A stretch of 64,000 nt of DNA from Insolitispirillum peregrinum. Lineage in GTDB: Bacteria; Pseudomonadota; Alphaproteobacteria; Rhodospirillales; Rhodospirillaceae. This document shows positions 55,623 to 62,099 of this stretch, piece by piece. The position numbers were made by a program, and so were the translations under genes. The stretch's first letter is position 1; the number at the start of each line of letters is the position of its first letter. The notes under the pieces were generated by a model. It made no database searches and had not been told where the DNA came from. It saw only the letters and a list, made by a program, of their open reading frames with translations. The stretch is taken from assembly GCF_900156605.1 (NCBI RefSeq), contig NZ_FTOA01000004.1, forward strand, positions 62,001 through 126,000. Direction: 5' to 3'.

Positions 55623-55744
55623 GCACTAACGGCTTCCTCATGATAAGTGTACTGGCAATGATCTTGAGTAGATTCAATTATATTAAATCAATGAATGGAT
55701 GCAAGTATCGGCTGGTGTGGTAAAGCTGACAGGTGATGATCGGT

Positions 55745-55985
55745 CACCTTCGGCGGCTGTGGCATAGCCCTCGGCGACCACCATCGGGACTTTGCCGACC
55801 TGCTTGTGCGGGTCGATCAGGTGGAACAGGCCGGTCTTGCGGCCTCCTTTCAGGAAGGTCTTCCCCGGCCCCTCGCTGCGCTGGCCGATGGTTTGCAGGT
55901 TGTGCTGATGGCCGTCACTGTCACGCAACGGCACCAGCAAGTGCCCATCGGCGTTTACCTTCACCGCCATCCGGGTTTGGAACGG
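55745..55985 (-). pseudogene. Fragment of an ardC/toprim gene
   Basis: A minus-strand reading (VKVNADGHLLVPLRDSDGHQ, GKTFLKGGRKTGLFHLID, KVPMVVAEGYATAA) matches the intact gene at about 59390-59620 closely at the DNA level. Only about 75 residues are present and both ends are broken. It lies between the cas3 promoter and the truncated zeta-toxin gene. Confidence 0.85.
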
Positions 55986-55995
55986 GCAGGCCATG

Positions 55996-56070
55996 GGGAT
56001 TGTGCCGCCTCACCACTATGTTTCTGCCCGATCCGTTTGGACCAGCAATGATCCATAGGGTCTTGCTCAT
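55996..56070 (-). pseudogene. Truncated zeta-toxin-like gene
   Basis: From the ATG at 56070 the minus strand reads MSKTLWIIAGPNGSG, the start of a zeta-toxin Walker A loop; then homology ends and the frame runs into the ardC fragment. The ATG overlaps the preceding stop (ATGA), so a complete toxin once followed the 69-aa gene. Confidence 0.7.
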
Positions 56071-56276
56071 AACTGCCGCACATCCTCCCAGTCTTCGCCG
56101 TTGAAACGGATCAGGGTGCGCGTGCCATCAGGGTTGGCCCTGACGTAGCCTTCGGGAAAGCGAGGGTCTGCAAAGTAGGCGGGAATGCCAGCCTTCAAAA
56201 GATCCTCAACCGCTGTGAATGGCAGGCGGTCAAAGTCTTCAACAATAGGAAAATGGTCAGGGTCGCCGGTGCTCAT
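56067..56276 (-). CDS. Small protein paired with the broken zeta toxin
   Basis: 69 aa, acidic (EDFDRLPFTAVEDLLKAGIP, RTLIRFNGEDWEDVRQL). No DNA-binding motif is visible. The ATGA coupling to a zeta-type toxin start suggests an antitoxin or accessory protein, inferred only from position. Confidence 0.65.
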   Translation of the reverse strand: MSTGDPDHFPIVEDFDRLPFTAVEDLLKAGIPAYFADPRFPEGYVRANPDGTRTLIRFNGEDWEDVRQL

Positions 56277-56327
56277 GGGTGTTCCCTTCCTGCAGGAGGC
56301 AAAGTGAGTGATGGACGGCAGAAGAAA

Positions 56328-56597
56328 TCAGGCGACCGACAGCCAGGTGCATATCTCTTCGGGATGCCGATAAATCAGGCTGATGAGAGCCTTTCCCGGA
56401 CCATCGGGATCAGTCCTGCGCTGTTCCCAGTTTCGCAACGTTCCAATGGAAATTCCCAGCAGGCTGGCCATCTCCTTTTGGGATAAGCCCAGTCTGGCCC
56501 TGGCTGTCAGCAATTGGCCCGCTGCATCCAGCGGCTTGGCCGGGTAGTCACTCCAGTCTGGATTGTCGTCCCAGTCTTCAAAATCATCATCAGCCAT
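56328..56597 (-). CDS. XRE-family antitoxin of the BrnT toxin
   Basis: 89 aa from the ATG at 56597. Acidic N-terminus (MADDDFEDWDDNPDWSDYPA), then a helix-turn-helix ARLGLSQKEMASLLGISIGT, LRNWEQRRTDPDGPG. It overlaps the toxin end by 8 bp. Classical BrnA is a ribbon-helix-helix protein; here an HTH antitoxin takes its place. Confidence 0.82.
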   Translation of the reverse strand: MADDDFEDWDDNPDWSDYPAKPLDAAGQLLTARARLGLSQKEMASLLGISIGTLRNWEQRRTDPDGPGKALISLIYRHPEEICTWLSVA

Positions 56598-56862
56598 AGC
56601 GTTTTTGCTCCTTGCTGTTCGCCTTGCGCACCGAAATGGCCCGGAAAGTGTCACCGCGAGGGGTCCAGACACCAACGTAAAGCCGCTGCTCAACGTAACC
56701 GAAGGTGACGAACCGGGGTTCACCATAATCCCTGCGGTCATCGGGGAAGGTCGTGACTTCTCCCTTAAGGACAGCTTCCAGAAGAGCAAGGGAAACCCCA
56801 TGCTTTTCCTGATTTACAGCCTCTTTTGAGGGATCGAAGGTGATGTTTCGCGTGCTGTCCAT
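56590..56862 (-). CDS. brnT: BrnT-family ribonuclease toxin
   Basis: 90 aa, usual size. ITFDPSKEAVNQEKHGVSLA, then YGEPRFVTFGYVEQRLYVGV and DTFRAISVRKANSKEQKRYG are the BrnT blocks with the catalytic Arg residues. A RelE-fold ribonuclease. First gene of its operon, downstream of a double operator. Confidence 0.88.
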   Translation of the reverse strand: MDSTRNITFDPSKEAVNQEKHGVSLALLEAVLKGEVTTFPDDRRDYGEPRFVTFGYVEQRLYVGVWTPRGDTFRAISVRKANSKEQKRYG

Positions 56863-56873
56863 ACGAAAGATGA

Positions 56874-56922
56874 TACGCTAATAGCGTAGTATCGGCAAGG
56901 GGATTTGTACGCTATTAGCGTA
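56874..56922 (-). promoter_or_regulatory. Double palindromic operator of the BrnT locus
   Basis: TACGCTAATAGCGTA (56874-56888) and TACGCTATTAGCGTA (56908-56922), 34 bp apart. The first starts 12 bp upstream of the toxin ATG. Likely binding site of the antitoxin-toxin complex. Confidence 0.8.
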
Positions 56923-57069
56923 CCATTTCAATAATGGACCAAACTGGCGTTGGCATCTACGCCAATCCTTGGGTTGTAGAACATTACCAAATATAGAAGT
57001 ATATTAACATGTTGCCTCTATGAGAGTGATAACGTCAATGCATATCCCATTGCTTAACGGAGGTGGATA

Positions 57070-57804
57070 ATGGAGGAAGCCTGTTATGGAAAACCACATG
57101 GTCCCCTTGTAACCCCGGAAGAATTCATCCTCAGGGGAACATCTCTTTATAATGCGTTAGGGATCGTTCCATACTGCCCCTCATGCGATGAGCCATTGTT
57201 TTTGCATGCAGTCCATAGCCTCCGAACATCCTCAAGTTTTCACCACAGGGAACTGAAAGAGGGTATCGATCCCTTGGATGACTGCGTATTGGCCGCACGC
57301 AATGCGCGCCTGAAGTCCCTTGAACCCGATGGTTGGGACTTTGCACGAGGGCAAAGAATCAGGGAGCTCTTTTTCGAAGATACGAACCTTCGATATGCAT
57401 ATGCGTTTTGCTTGAGTATGTGCCGCAAAGGCAATCTCCCTGTCCCTCAATGGCAAAAAATGCTTCAAAGGGCAGACCAGAAAAAAATTTGGTGCTACGC
57501 AGGCATAAAGGTCTGGGCCATCCCCTATATTCTTCTTTCTTTGGAGAATTTTAGGACACGACCCAGCCCTCAAAAGCTGGAGTATGGATTTCATTTCATT
57601 TTGCATAAACCGCGAGGAAGCAAAATTTCGTCTATGTGGGGAACATCGTCTTGCACCCTCAAAAAGGTGTTCTCCGATAGCGGAAATGAAATCGCTGCAT
57701 CAGATAACCCGTATCCAGTTACGGCGGAGGCAATGATACAAAAAGCCGGGGACACGTCCTGGATTCCGCAGGCTCTTCTACGATCCCTGAAACCACCCTC
57801 ATAG
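57070..57804 (+). CDS. Hypothetical protein with a CxxC motif
   Basis: 244 aa. PYCPSCDEPLFLHA near residue 40 and SFHHRELKEGIDPLDDCVLA suggest a small zinc-binding region of the kind seen in CoiA-like and related plasmid proteins; the rest is unrecognised. Base composition is more AT-rich than its neighbours. Its 3' end overlaps the minus-strand gene below by 86 bp. Confidence 0.65.
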   Translation: MEEACYGKPHGPLVTPEEFILRGTSLYNALGIVPYCPSCDEPLFLHAVHSLRTSSSFHHRELKEGIDPLDDCVLAARNARLKSLEPDGWDFARGQRIRELFFEDTNLRYAYAFCLSMCRKGNLPVPQWQKMLQRADQKKIWCYAGIKVWAIPYILLSLENFRTRPSPQKLEYGFHFILHKPRGSKISSMWGTSSCTLKKVFSDSGNEIAASDNPYPVTAEAMIQKAGDTSWIPQALLRSLKPPS

Positions 57805-58324
57805 GAACAGGCGGCCAACATCCGTCTGCATCTTTGATGTTCTCCATGCCGTAAACATCCAGAATCCTGAACTCAACGGGTTGGGTATCCATTTCGTCTG
57901 GAGGCCATCTTTTATCGAGATTAAATCTCTGAATAATCACTTCCATGCCCGCGACCGCTTGCGCAAATGTCGGGGCATGATGGAAGGCATCACCGGGATA
58001 CTGAACGGTACACGGTTCATAATTCAGGCGATCTTTGACCCAGTAATGGAAACGGGCAAAAAGTGTCTCTGGGCAGTCGCCATTGATGAAGATTTCTGTC
58101 CAAACCAGACAGGCCACAAAGCCCGGCTTTGACGGGTGGCGCTGAACATGTCCGTACCAGTATTTTGAGAGGCCCGGATCATCAGCATAGATAAGCGCAA
58201 GCGCTTCCTGATCTCCTGACGGCCCTTTCTCGACATGAAAAGCCCGCTGCCGGATCAGCAGGCCGGTATAGCAATCGGGATTGCGGCGCAGAGCCTGCTC
58301 AAGGCGGGCGATGACATCAGGCAT
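57719..58324 (-). CDS. Hypothetical protein
   Basis: 201 aa from the ATG at 58324, chosen because it overlaps the upstream stop by 8 bp. Hydrophobic core with VWTEIFINGDCPETLFARFH; no known domain, no signal peptide. The last 28 codons overlap the convergent gene. Confidence 0.6.
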   Translation of the reverse strand: MPDVIARLEQALRRNPDCYTGLLIRQRAFHVEKGPSGDQEALALIYADDPGLSKYWYGHVQRHPSKPGFVACLVWTEIFINGDCPETLFARFHYWVKDRLNYEPCTVQYPGDAFHHAPTFAQAVAGMEVIIQRFNLDKRWPPDEMDTQPVEFRILDVYGMENIKDADGCWPPVPMRVVSGIVEEPAESRTCPRLFVSLPPP

Positions 58325-58802
58325 CCGTGCCTCCTGATTCCCCAGTGGCCGATGCGGCATTAAAAGCTTCCGCCAACTTCAGCAGCCCGGCAGATATCCG
58401 CCCCCAACACTGGGCGGCGAACTCCATCCGGGCTACCCGCTGGCATTCATGGGCAAAGTATTCGGCAGCAAAGAAGTCATTCTTCCCGCTAACAACATCG
58501 GCCATGTTGTGGGCGAGATCAGAGAGGACGAAGGCGATCTTTTGGCCGTCGGGCACATTCCCCGGAATGCGGCAGGCACTCGGGCCCTCGGCCTTGTGCA
58601 GATCGACATACAGCCCGGCAATAACCCGGCCTGGGGCGGGCTCGCTGGCAGCCAGCCTGATCCACAGGAAAATCTTCCCCATCGCCTGAACCAGCGAGCG
58701 TTGAAATGGCGTGGGATGAGCGGGGTTCGACGTTTCTGTCATGACTGTCTCCATGGACCCGAGAGGCACCCCCATGCCCCTCGGGTCTGTTGTTTGGGTC
58801 AT
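58317..58802 (-). CDS. Hypothetical helical protein
   Basis: 161 aa. The ATG at 58802 overlaps the stop of the upstream small gene (ATGA). Helical, with KIAFVLSDLAHNMADVVSGK and FFAAEYFAHECQRVARMEFA. Function unknown; same operon as the neighbours. Confidence 0.65.
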   Translation of the reverse strand: MTQTTDPRGMGVPLGSMETVMTETSNPAHPTPFQRSLVQAMGKIFLWIRLAASEPAPGRVIAGLYVDLHKAEGPSACRIPGNVPDGQKIAFVLSDLAHNMADVVSGKNDFFAAEYFAHECQRVARMEFAAQCWGRISAGLLKLAEAFNAASATGESGGTDA

Positions 58803-58957
58803 TCGCCCTGTTCGGCCCTGGCCTTCTGCAATTCGGCGAGGGCGGCGGCCCTCAGCAGGTCGGAGAGGGTGATGCCGCGTCTGGCGGCTTCGGCTTCGAG
58901 GGCCTTTTTTTCCTGTACGGTGACGTAGGCTTTCAGCAGGGCGCTGCGGAGTTCCAT
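58799..58957 (-). CDS. Small ribbon-helix-helix-like protein
   Basis: 52 aa: MELRSALLKAYVTVQEKKAL, then EAEAARRGITLSDLLRAAAL. This beta-helix-helix pattern fits small RHH/Arc-type DNA-binding or MobC-like proteins. It begins 1 bp after the ardC-like stop and is coupled to the next gene by ATGA. Confidence 0.7.
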   Translation of the reverse strand: MELRSALLKAYVTVQEKKALEAEAARRGITLSDLLRAAALAELQKARAEQGE

Positions 58958-58958
58958 G

Positions 58959-61376
58959 TCACAGCCCCAAAGCCATGCCCTGACCGGCCTGTTTGCTCTG
59001 GCGGGCGGTTTGGGCTTGCTGCTGATCCTGCTGGAGCCGGACGCCTTGCTGCTGGCGCAGGGTGGCGACCAGCGGGGCGAGGGCGGCGGCGACGGCGGCT
59101 TTGCCCTGGTCCTGGGCCAGGTCGTTCCAGTCGGTCAGGCCTTTGGCCTGCTGGGCTGTGGTAAGCTGTGGTAAGGCCAGCGTCCCTGCCACTGCCTGAG
59201 CGGCTTCGGTGGCCTTGACCTTGCCCACGTTCACCTGTCCGGGGCGGTTTTCGAGGTGGTGATCATTGTCACCGGCGATCATCAGCGGCACCTGCGGCCA
59301 GGCAGCTTTCAGGGCCTCGGCCACTGGACGCAAATTGCCGCTGTCAAAGGCGACGGCGACCGGCAGGCCGGTGGCCTGATGGACTTCGGCGGCGGTGGCA
59401 TAGCCCTCGGCCACCACCATCGGGACTTTGCCCGCCTGCTTGTGCGGGTCGATCAGGTGGAACAGCCCCGTTTTCCTGCCGTTCTTGAGGAAGGTCTTGC
59501 CCGGCCCATCCTCGCTGCGCTGGCCGATGGTTTGCAGGTTGTGCAGATGGCCGTCACTGTCGCGCAGCGGCACCAGCAAACGGCCTTCGGCATCGACCTT
59601 CACCCCGTACCCATGGACGTTCTTGGCGGCCAGATAGGGGCTGTTGTCGCGGTTGGCCCATTGCGGAGCATTGCGCCAGATACCATAAGCAGCACGGGCG
59701 GCGGCGGCGTGGGCGGCCTCCAGCCCGGACTGCCGGGCCGCAGCCCGTTCGGCAGCCTCGGCGGCCAGTGCGGCGCGTTGCTCAGGCGAAATTGCCACCG
59801 AGGCGGCGGTCCACTGGATGGCCTCGCCGCCCTGCTTGAAGTTGACCATCTGCCCGTTGGCAACGCCATCCAGAAAGCCGCGATAGCTGCCGGAAAGCTG
59901 GCCCTGTCGGTCGCCGGTCACTGGCACCCGGTGCCACTGACCATCCATCACCGGCGCGCCCTTCAGCTCCAGCCCGTGGACAGCCAAAGCCTCGGCGAAC
60001 TGTTCGACCGGCGAACGCTCGACCGGAGCCGCCTGCGCCTGTATTGGCAGCCATGGCGTCAGCGCCGCCCGGTCGGTGCCTTCCGGCGCGTACCATGATT
60101 TGGCAGCCTTGTCCCACTTCGCCCCCGCCTGTTTGGCGGCCAGCCGCTCCTGATAGGGCACCGCCAGCCAGACCTTTTCTGTCGGCTGTTGCACCTCATC
60201 AGCCGGAGCGGCTTCCGGGGACTTGGTGGCGGCGGTTTCCGGCTGCTTCTGCCACTGGGCAAGGGCGGCCATGTCGGCCCCTTCCGGCGCGTACCATTTT
60301 TGCACGAACTTGTCCCAGCGGGCACCGGCAGCCTTGGCCGCATCCTTTTCCTTGAACGGCACCTGCAAGTAAACGCGGGTCGCGGTGGGGGTGTCCTGGG
60401 ACTGCTCCATTCCTTTGGCCTCCCTGACGCTTTGGGTCTTGGTCGAGGCATGGCGCTGGTGCAGCTCCTGCCGCTTTTCAGGCTCCAGCACCCACGTCTG
60501 GATCACTTCGGCATCACGGGCGGCGCGGAAAATCTCGTTCGGATCGTCCTTCAGCACCTTGATCCACGACGCCACATAGGCGGCATGGTTGCCGGGGTTG
60601 TGACCAATCCCCAGCGTTTGCGCCACCATCAACGAGGAAATTTCCGCTCGCAGCTCTTCACGGGCGTATTTCTCCGAGCCGAACGGCCCGGACAGGTCCC
60701 TGTTCAGGCGGCTGGAATGGCCGGTGGCGTGGCCCAGCTCGTGCAGGGCGGTGGCGTAATACTGCGCGGCGTCCTTAAAGTGCTCGCGCCGGGGCAGATG
60801 GATTTCATCAACCTTCCCGCCACGGTAAAAGGCCCGGTCCTGGGTGTCGTGGTGGATCGGCACACCGGCCCCGGCCAGCAGGCCTTCGGCCCGCTCGATG
60901 GGGTCAAAGCTCAGCTCCGGGGCTTTGTAGGGAGGCAGGCCATCAATCTGGCTGGCGTTGAACACCACGAACCGCTGGGCAATCGGGCGTGTCAGCTCGT
61001 AGGTGGCCTTTTGCGGCTTGCCGTCCTCACCGAGGATCGGCTTGCCATGTTCATCACGGAGCACGCGCTGTTCATGGGTTTTCCAGAACTCAATCGGGAC
61101 GCCTCGCGCCCCCTTGCGGACCTGCGCGCCGACGCTTGCCGCCTGATTATAGGTCATCCAGCGCGGGTCGTAGGAATCGTGCATGGACAGCCACATCTGG
61201 TTGCCACCGCGATAGACGGTGCCGGAGACGGGATTGAACGGGGGCTCCTTGATCAGCCCCGGCTTGACGAAGTGCTGCCACGGCGCGGTGCCTTCCTCCA
61301 GCCGCCGGATCAGCTCTTCGGCGACTTTCTGGCGGAAGGAAGAGGCAGGCGGAGTTTTGCGGGGGGCGTCGCTCAT
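58959..61376 (-). CDS. ArdC-like antirestriction / zincin - DUF5710 - toprim fusion
   Basis: 805 aa. Residues 1-130: ArdC N-terminal ssDNA-binding domain (WQHFVKPGLIKEPPFNPVSG). Around 212: zincin site ALHELGHATGHSSRLNR. Two DUF5710 repeats: VPFKEKDAAKAAGARWDKFV (about 345) and VPYQERLAAKQAGAKWDKAA (about 405). The C-terminal half is a toprim primase-like domain (VPMVVAEGYATAAE, MIAGDNDHH). ArdC-type proteins protect incoming plasmid DNA against restriction during transfer. Overlaps the next upstream gene by 4 bp. Confidence 0.88.
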   Translation of the reverse strand: MSDAPRKTPPASSFRQKVAEELIRRLEEGTAPWQHFVKPGLIKEPPFNPVSGTVYRGGNQMWLSMHDSYDPRWMTYNQAASVGAQVRKGARGVPIEFWKTHEQRVLRDEHGKPILGEDGKPQKATYELTRPIAQRFVVFNASQIDGLPPYKAPELSFDPIERAEGLLAGAGVPIHHDTQDRAFYRGGKVDEIHLPRREHFKDAAQYYATALHELGHATGHSSRLNRDLSGPFGSEKYAREELRAEISSLMVAQTLGIGHNPGNHAAYVASWIKVLKDDPNEIFRAARDAEVIQTWVLEPEKRQELHQRHASTKTQSVREAKGMEQSQDTPTATRVYLQVPFKEKDAAKAAGARWDKFVQKWYAPEGADMAALAQWQKQPETAATKSPEAAPADEVQQPTEKVWLAVPYQERLAAKQAGAKWDKAAKSWYAPEGTDRAALTPWLPIQAQAAPVERSPVEQFAEALAVHGLELKGAPVMDGQWHRVPVTGDRQGQLSGSYRGFLDGVANGQMVNFKQGGEAIQWTAASVAISPEQRAALAAEAAERAAARQSGLEAAHAAAARAAYGIWRNAPQWANRDNSPYLAAKNVHGYGVKVDAEGRLLVPLRDSDGHLHNLQTIGQRSEDGPGKTFLKNGRKTGLFHLIDPHKQAGKVPMVVAEGYATAAEVHQATGLPVAVAFDSGNLRPVAEALKAAWPQVPLMIAGDNDHHLENRPGQVNVGKVKATEAAQAVAGTLALPQLTTAQQAKGLTDWNDLAQDQGKAAVAAALAPLVATLRQQQGVRLQQDQQQAQTARQSKQAGQGMALGL

Positions 61377-61609
61377 GCTTCACCCCCTTTCTCGTCGTCA
61401 GGACGGCCATAGGGGAACAGGTGCGCCTCCAGCGCGTCGTCAGCCGGGAAATCGTCGTCGGGGATGATGCCCATGAACTCGGCCAGCTCTGGGTCAACCT
61501 CGACCATCTGACCGGCATCAAGCTGCTGGTCCACGAGGGCGGCAGCCTGCCGCAGGTTCTGTTCTGTTTTGTCGTTGTCGTTGTCGTTGTCGTTGTTGAA
61601 GTCAGACAT
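61373..61609 (-). CDS. Small acidic protein of unknown function
   Basis: 78 aa, strongly acidic with a DNDNDNDND tract encoded by a GTTGTC microsatellite. ATGA coupling to the ardC-like gene. No known domain. The 98 bp between it and ssb hold no gene. Confidence 0.65.
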   Translation of the reverse strand: MSDFNNDNDNDNDKTEQNLRQAAALVDQQLDAGQMVEVDPELAEFMGIIPDDDFPADDALEAHLFPYGRPDDEKGGEA

Positions 61610-61707
61610 GGCGAAATACCTTTTTCAGAAAGATGGACGGTCAGGGCTGCTTACGTGCAGGAAACGATGCTCAACAGCAGGTAAAATTCCCGACTTCGTT
61701 GCCGTCA

Positions 61708-62085
61708 TCACTGGACGCCATTAGTCATTCCACCATCAGGGGAGCCAGCCCGGTCGAGCAGCAGGAGCTGGCTGAGGATGACTTCGGTTGCAAAGCGTTC
61801 GGTTCCGTTCTGATCGGTCCATCTGCGGGTGCGCAGCTCTCCCTCGACAAAGGCTTTGCTGCCCTTTTTGAGGTACTGCCCGGCCACTTTGACCAGACCC
61901 GAATTGAACACCACGACCCGGTGCCATTCGGTGCGGTCGCGTTTTTCACCGCTGTTGCGGTCTTTCCAGCTATCGGTGGTTGCCAGGGTAAAACTGACAA
62001 CCGCTTCCCCGGCCTGGGTGGTGCGCTGTTCGGGATCACCGCCGAGGTAGCCGATCAGGGTGACGCGGTTCAAACAACCAGACAT
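61708..62085 (-). CDS. ssb: Single-stranded DNA-binding protein
   Basis: 125 aa from the ATG at 62085, AGGAG ahead of it. OB-fold: LNRVTLIGYLGGDPEQRTTQ, TEWHRVVVFNSGLVKVAGQY, LKKGSKAFVEGELRTRRWTD. It is shorter than chromosomal SSB and lacks the acidic DDDIPF tail, as in many plasmid versions. Confidence 0.92.
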   Translation of the reverse strand: MSGCLNRVTLIGYLGGDPEQRTTQAGEAVVSFTLATTDSWKDRNSGEKRDRTEWHRVVVFNSGLVKVAGQYLKKGSKAFVEGELRTRRWTDQNGTERFATEVILSQLLLLDRAGSPDGGMTNGVQ

Positions 62086-62099
62086 GCTCTTTCTCCTAA

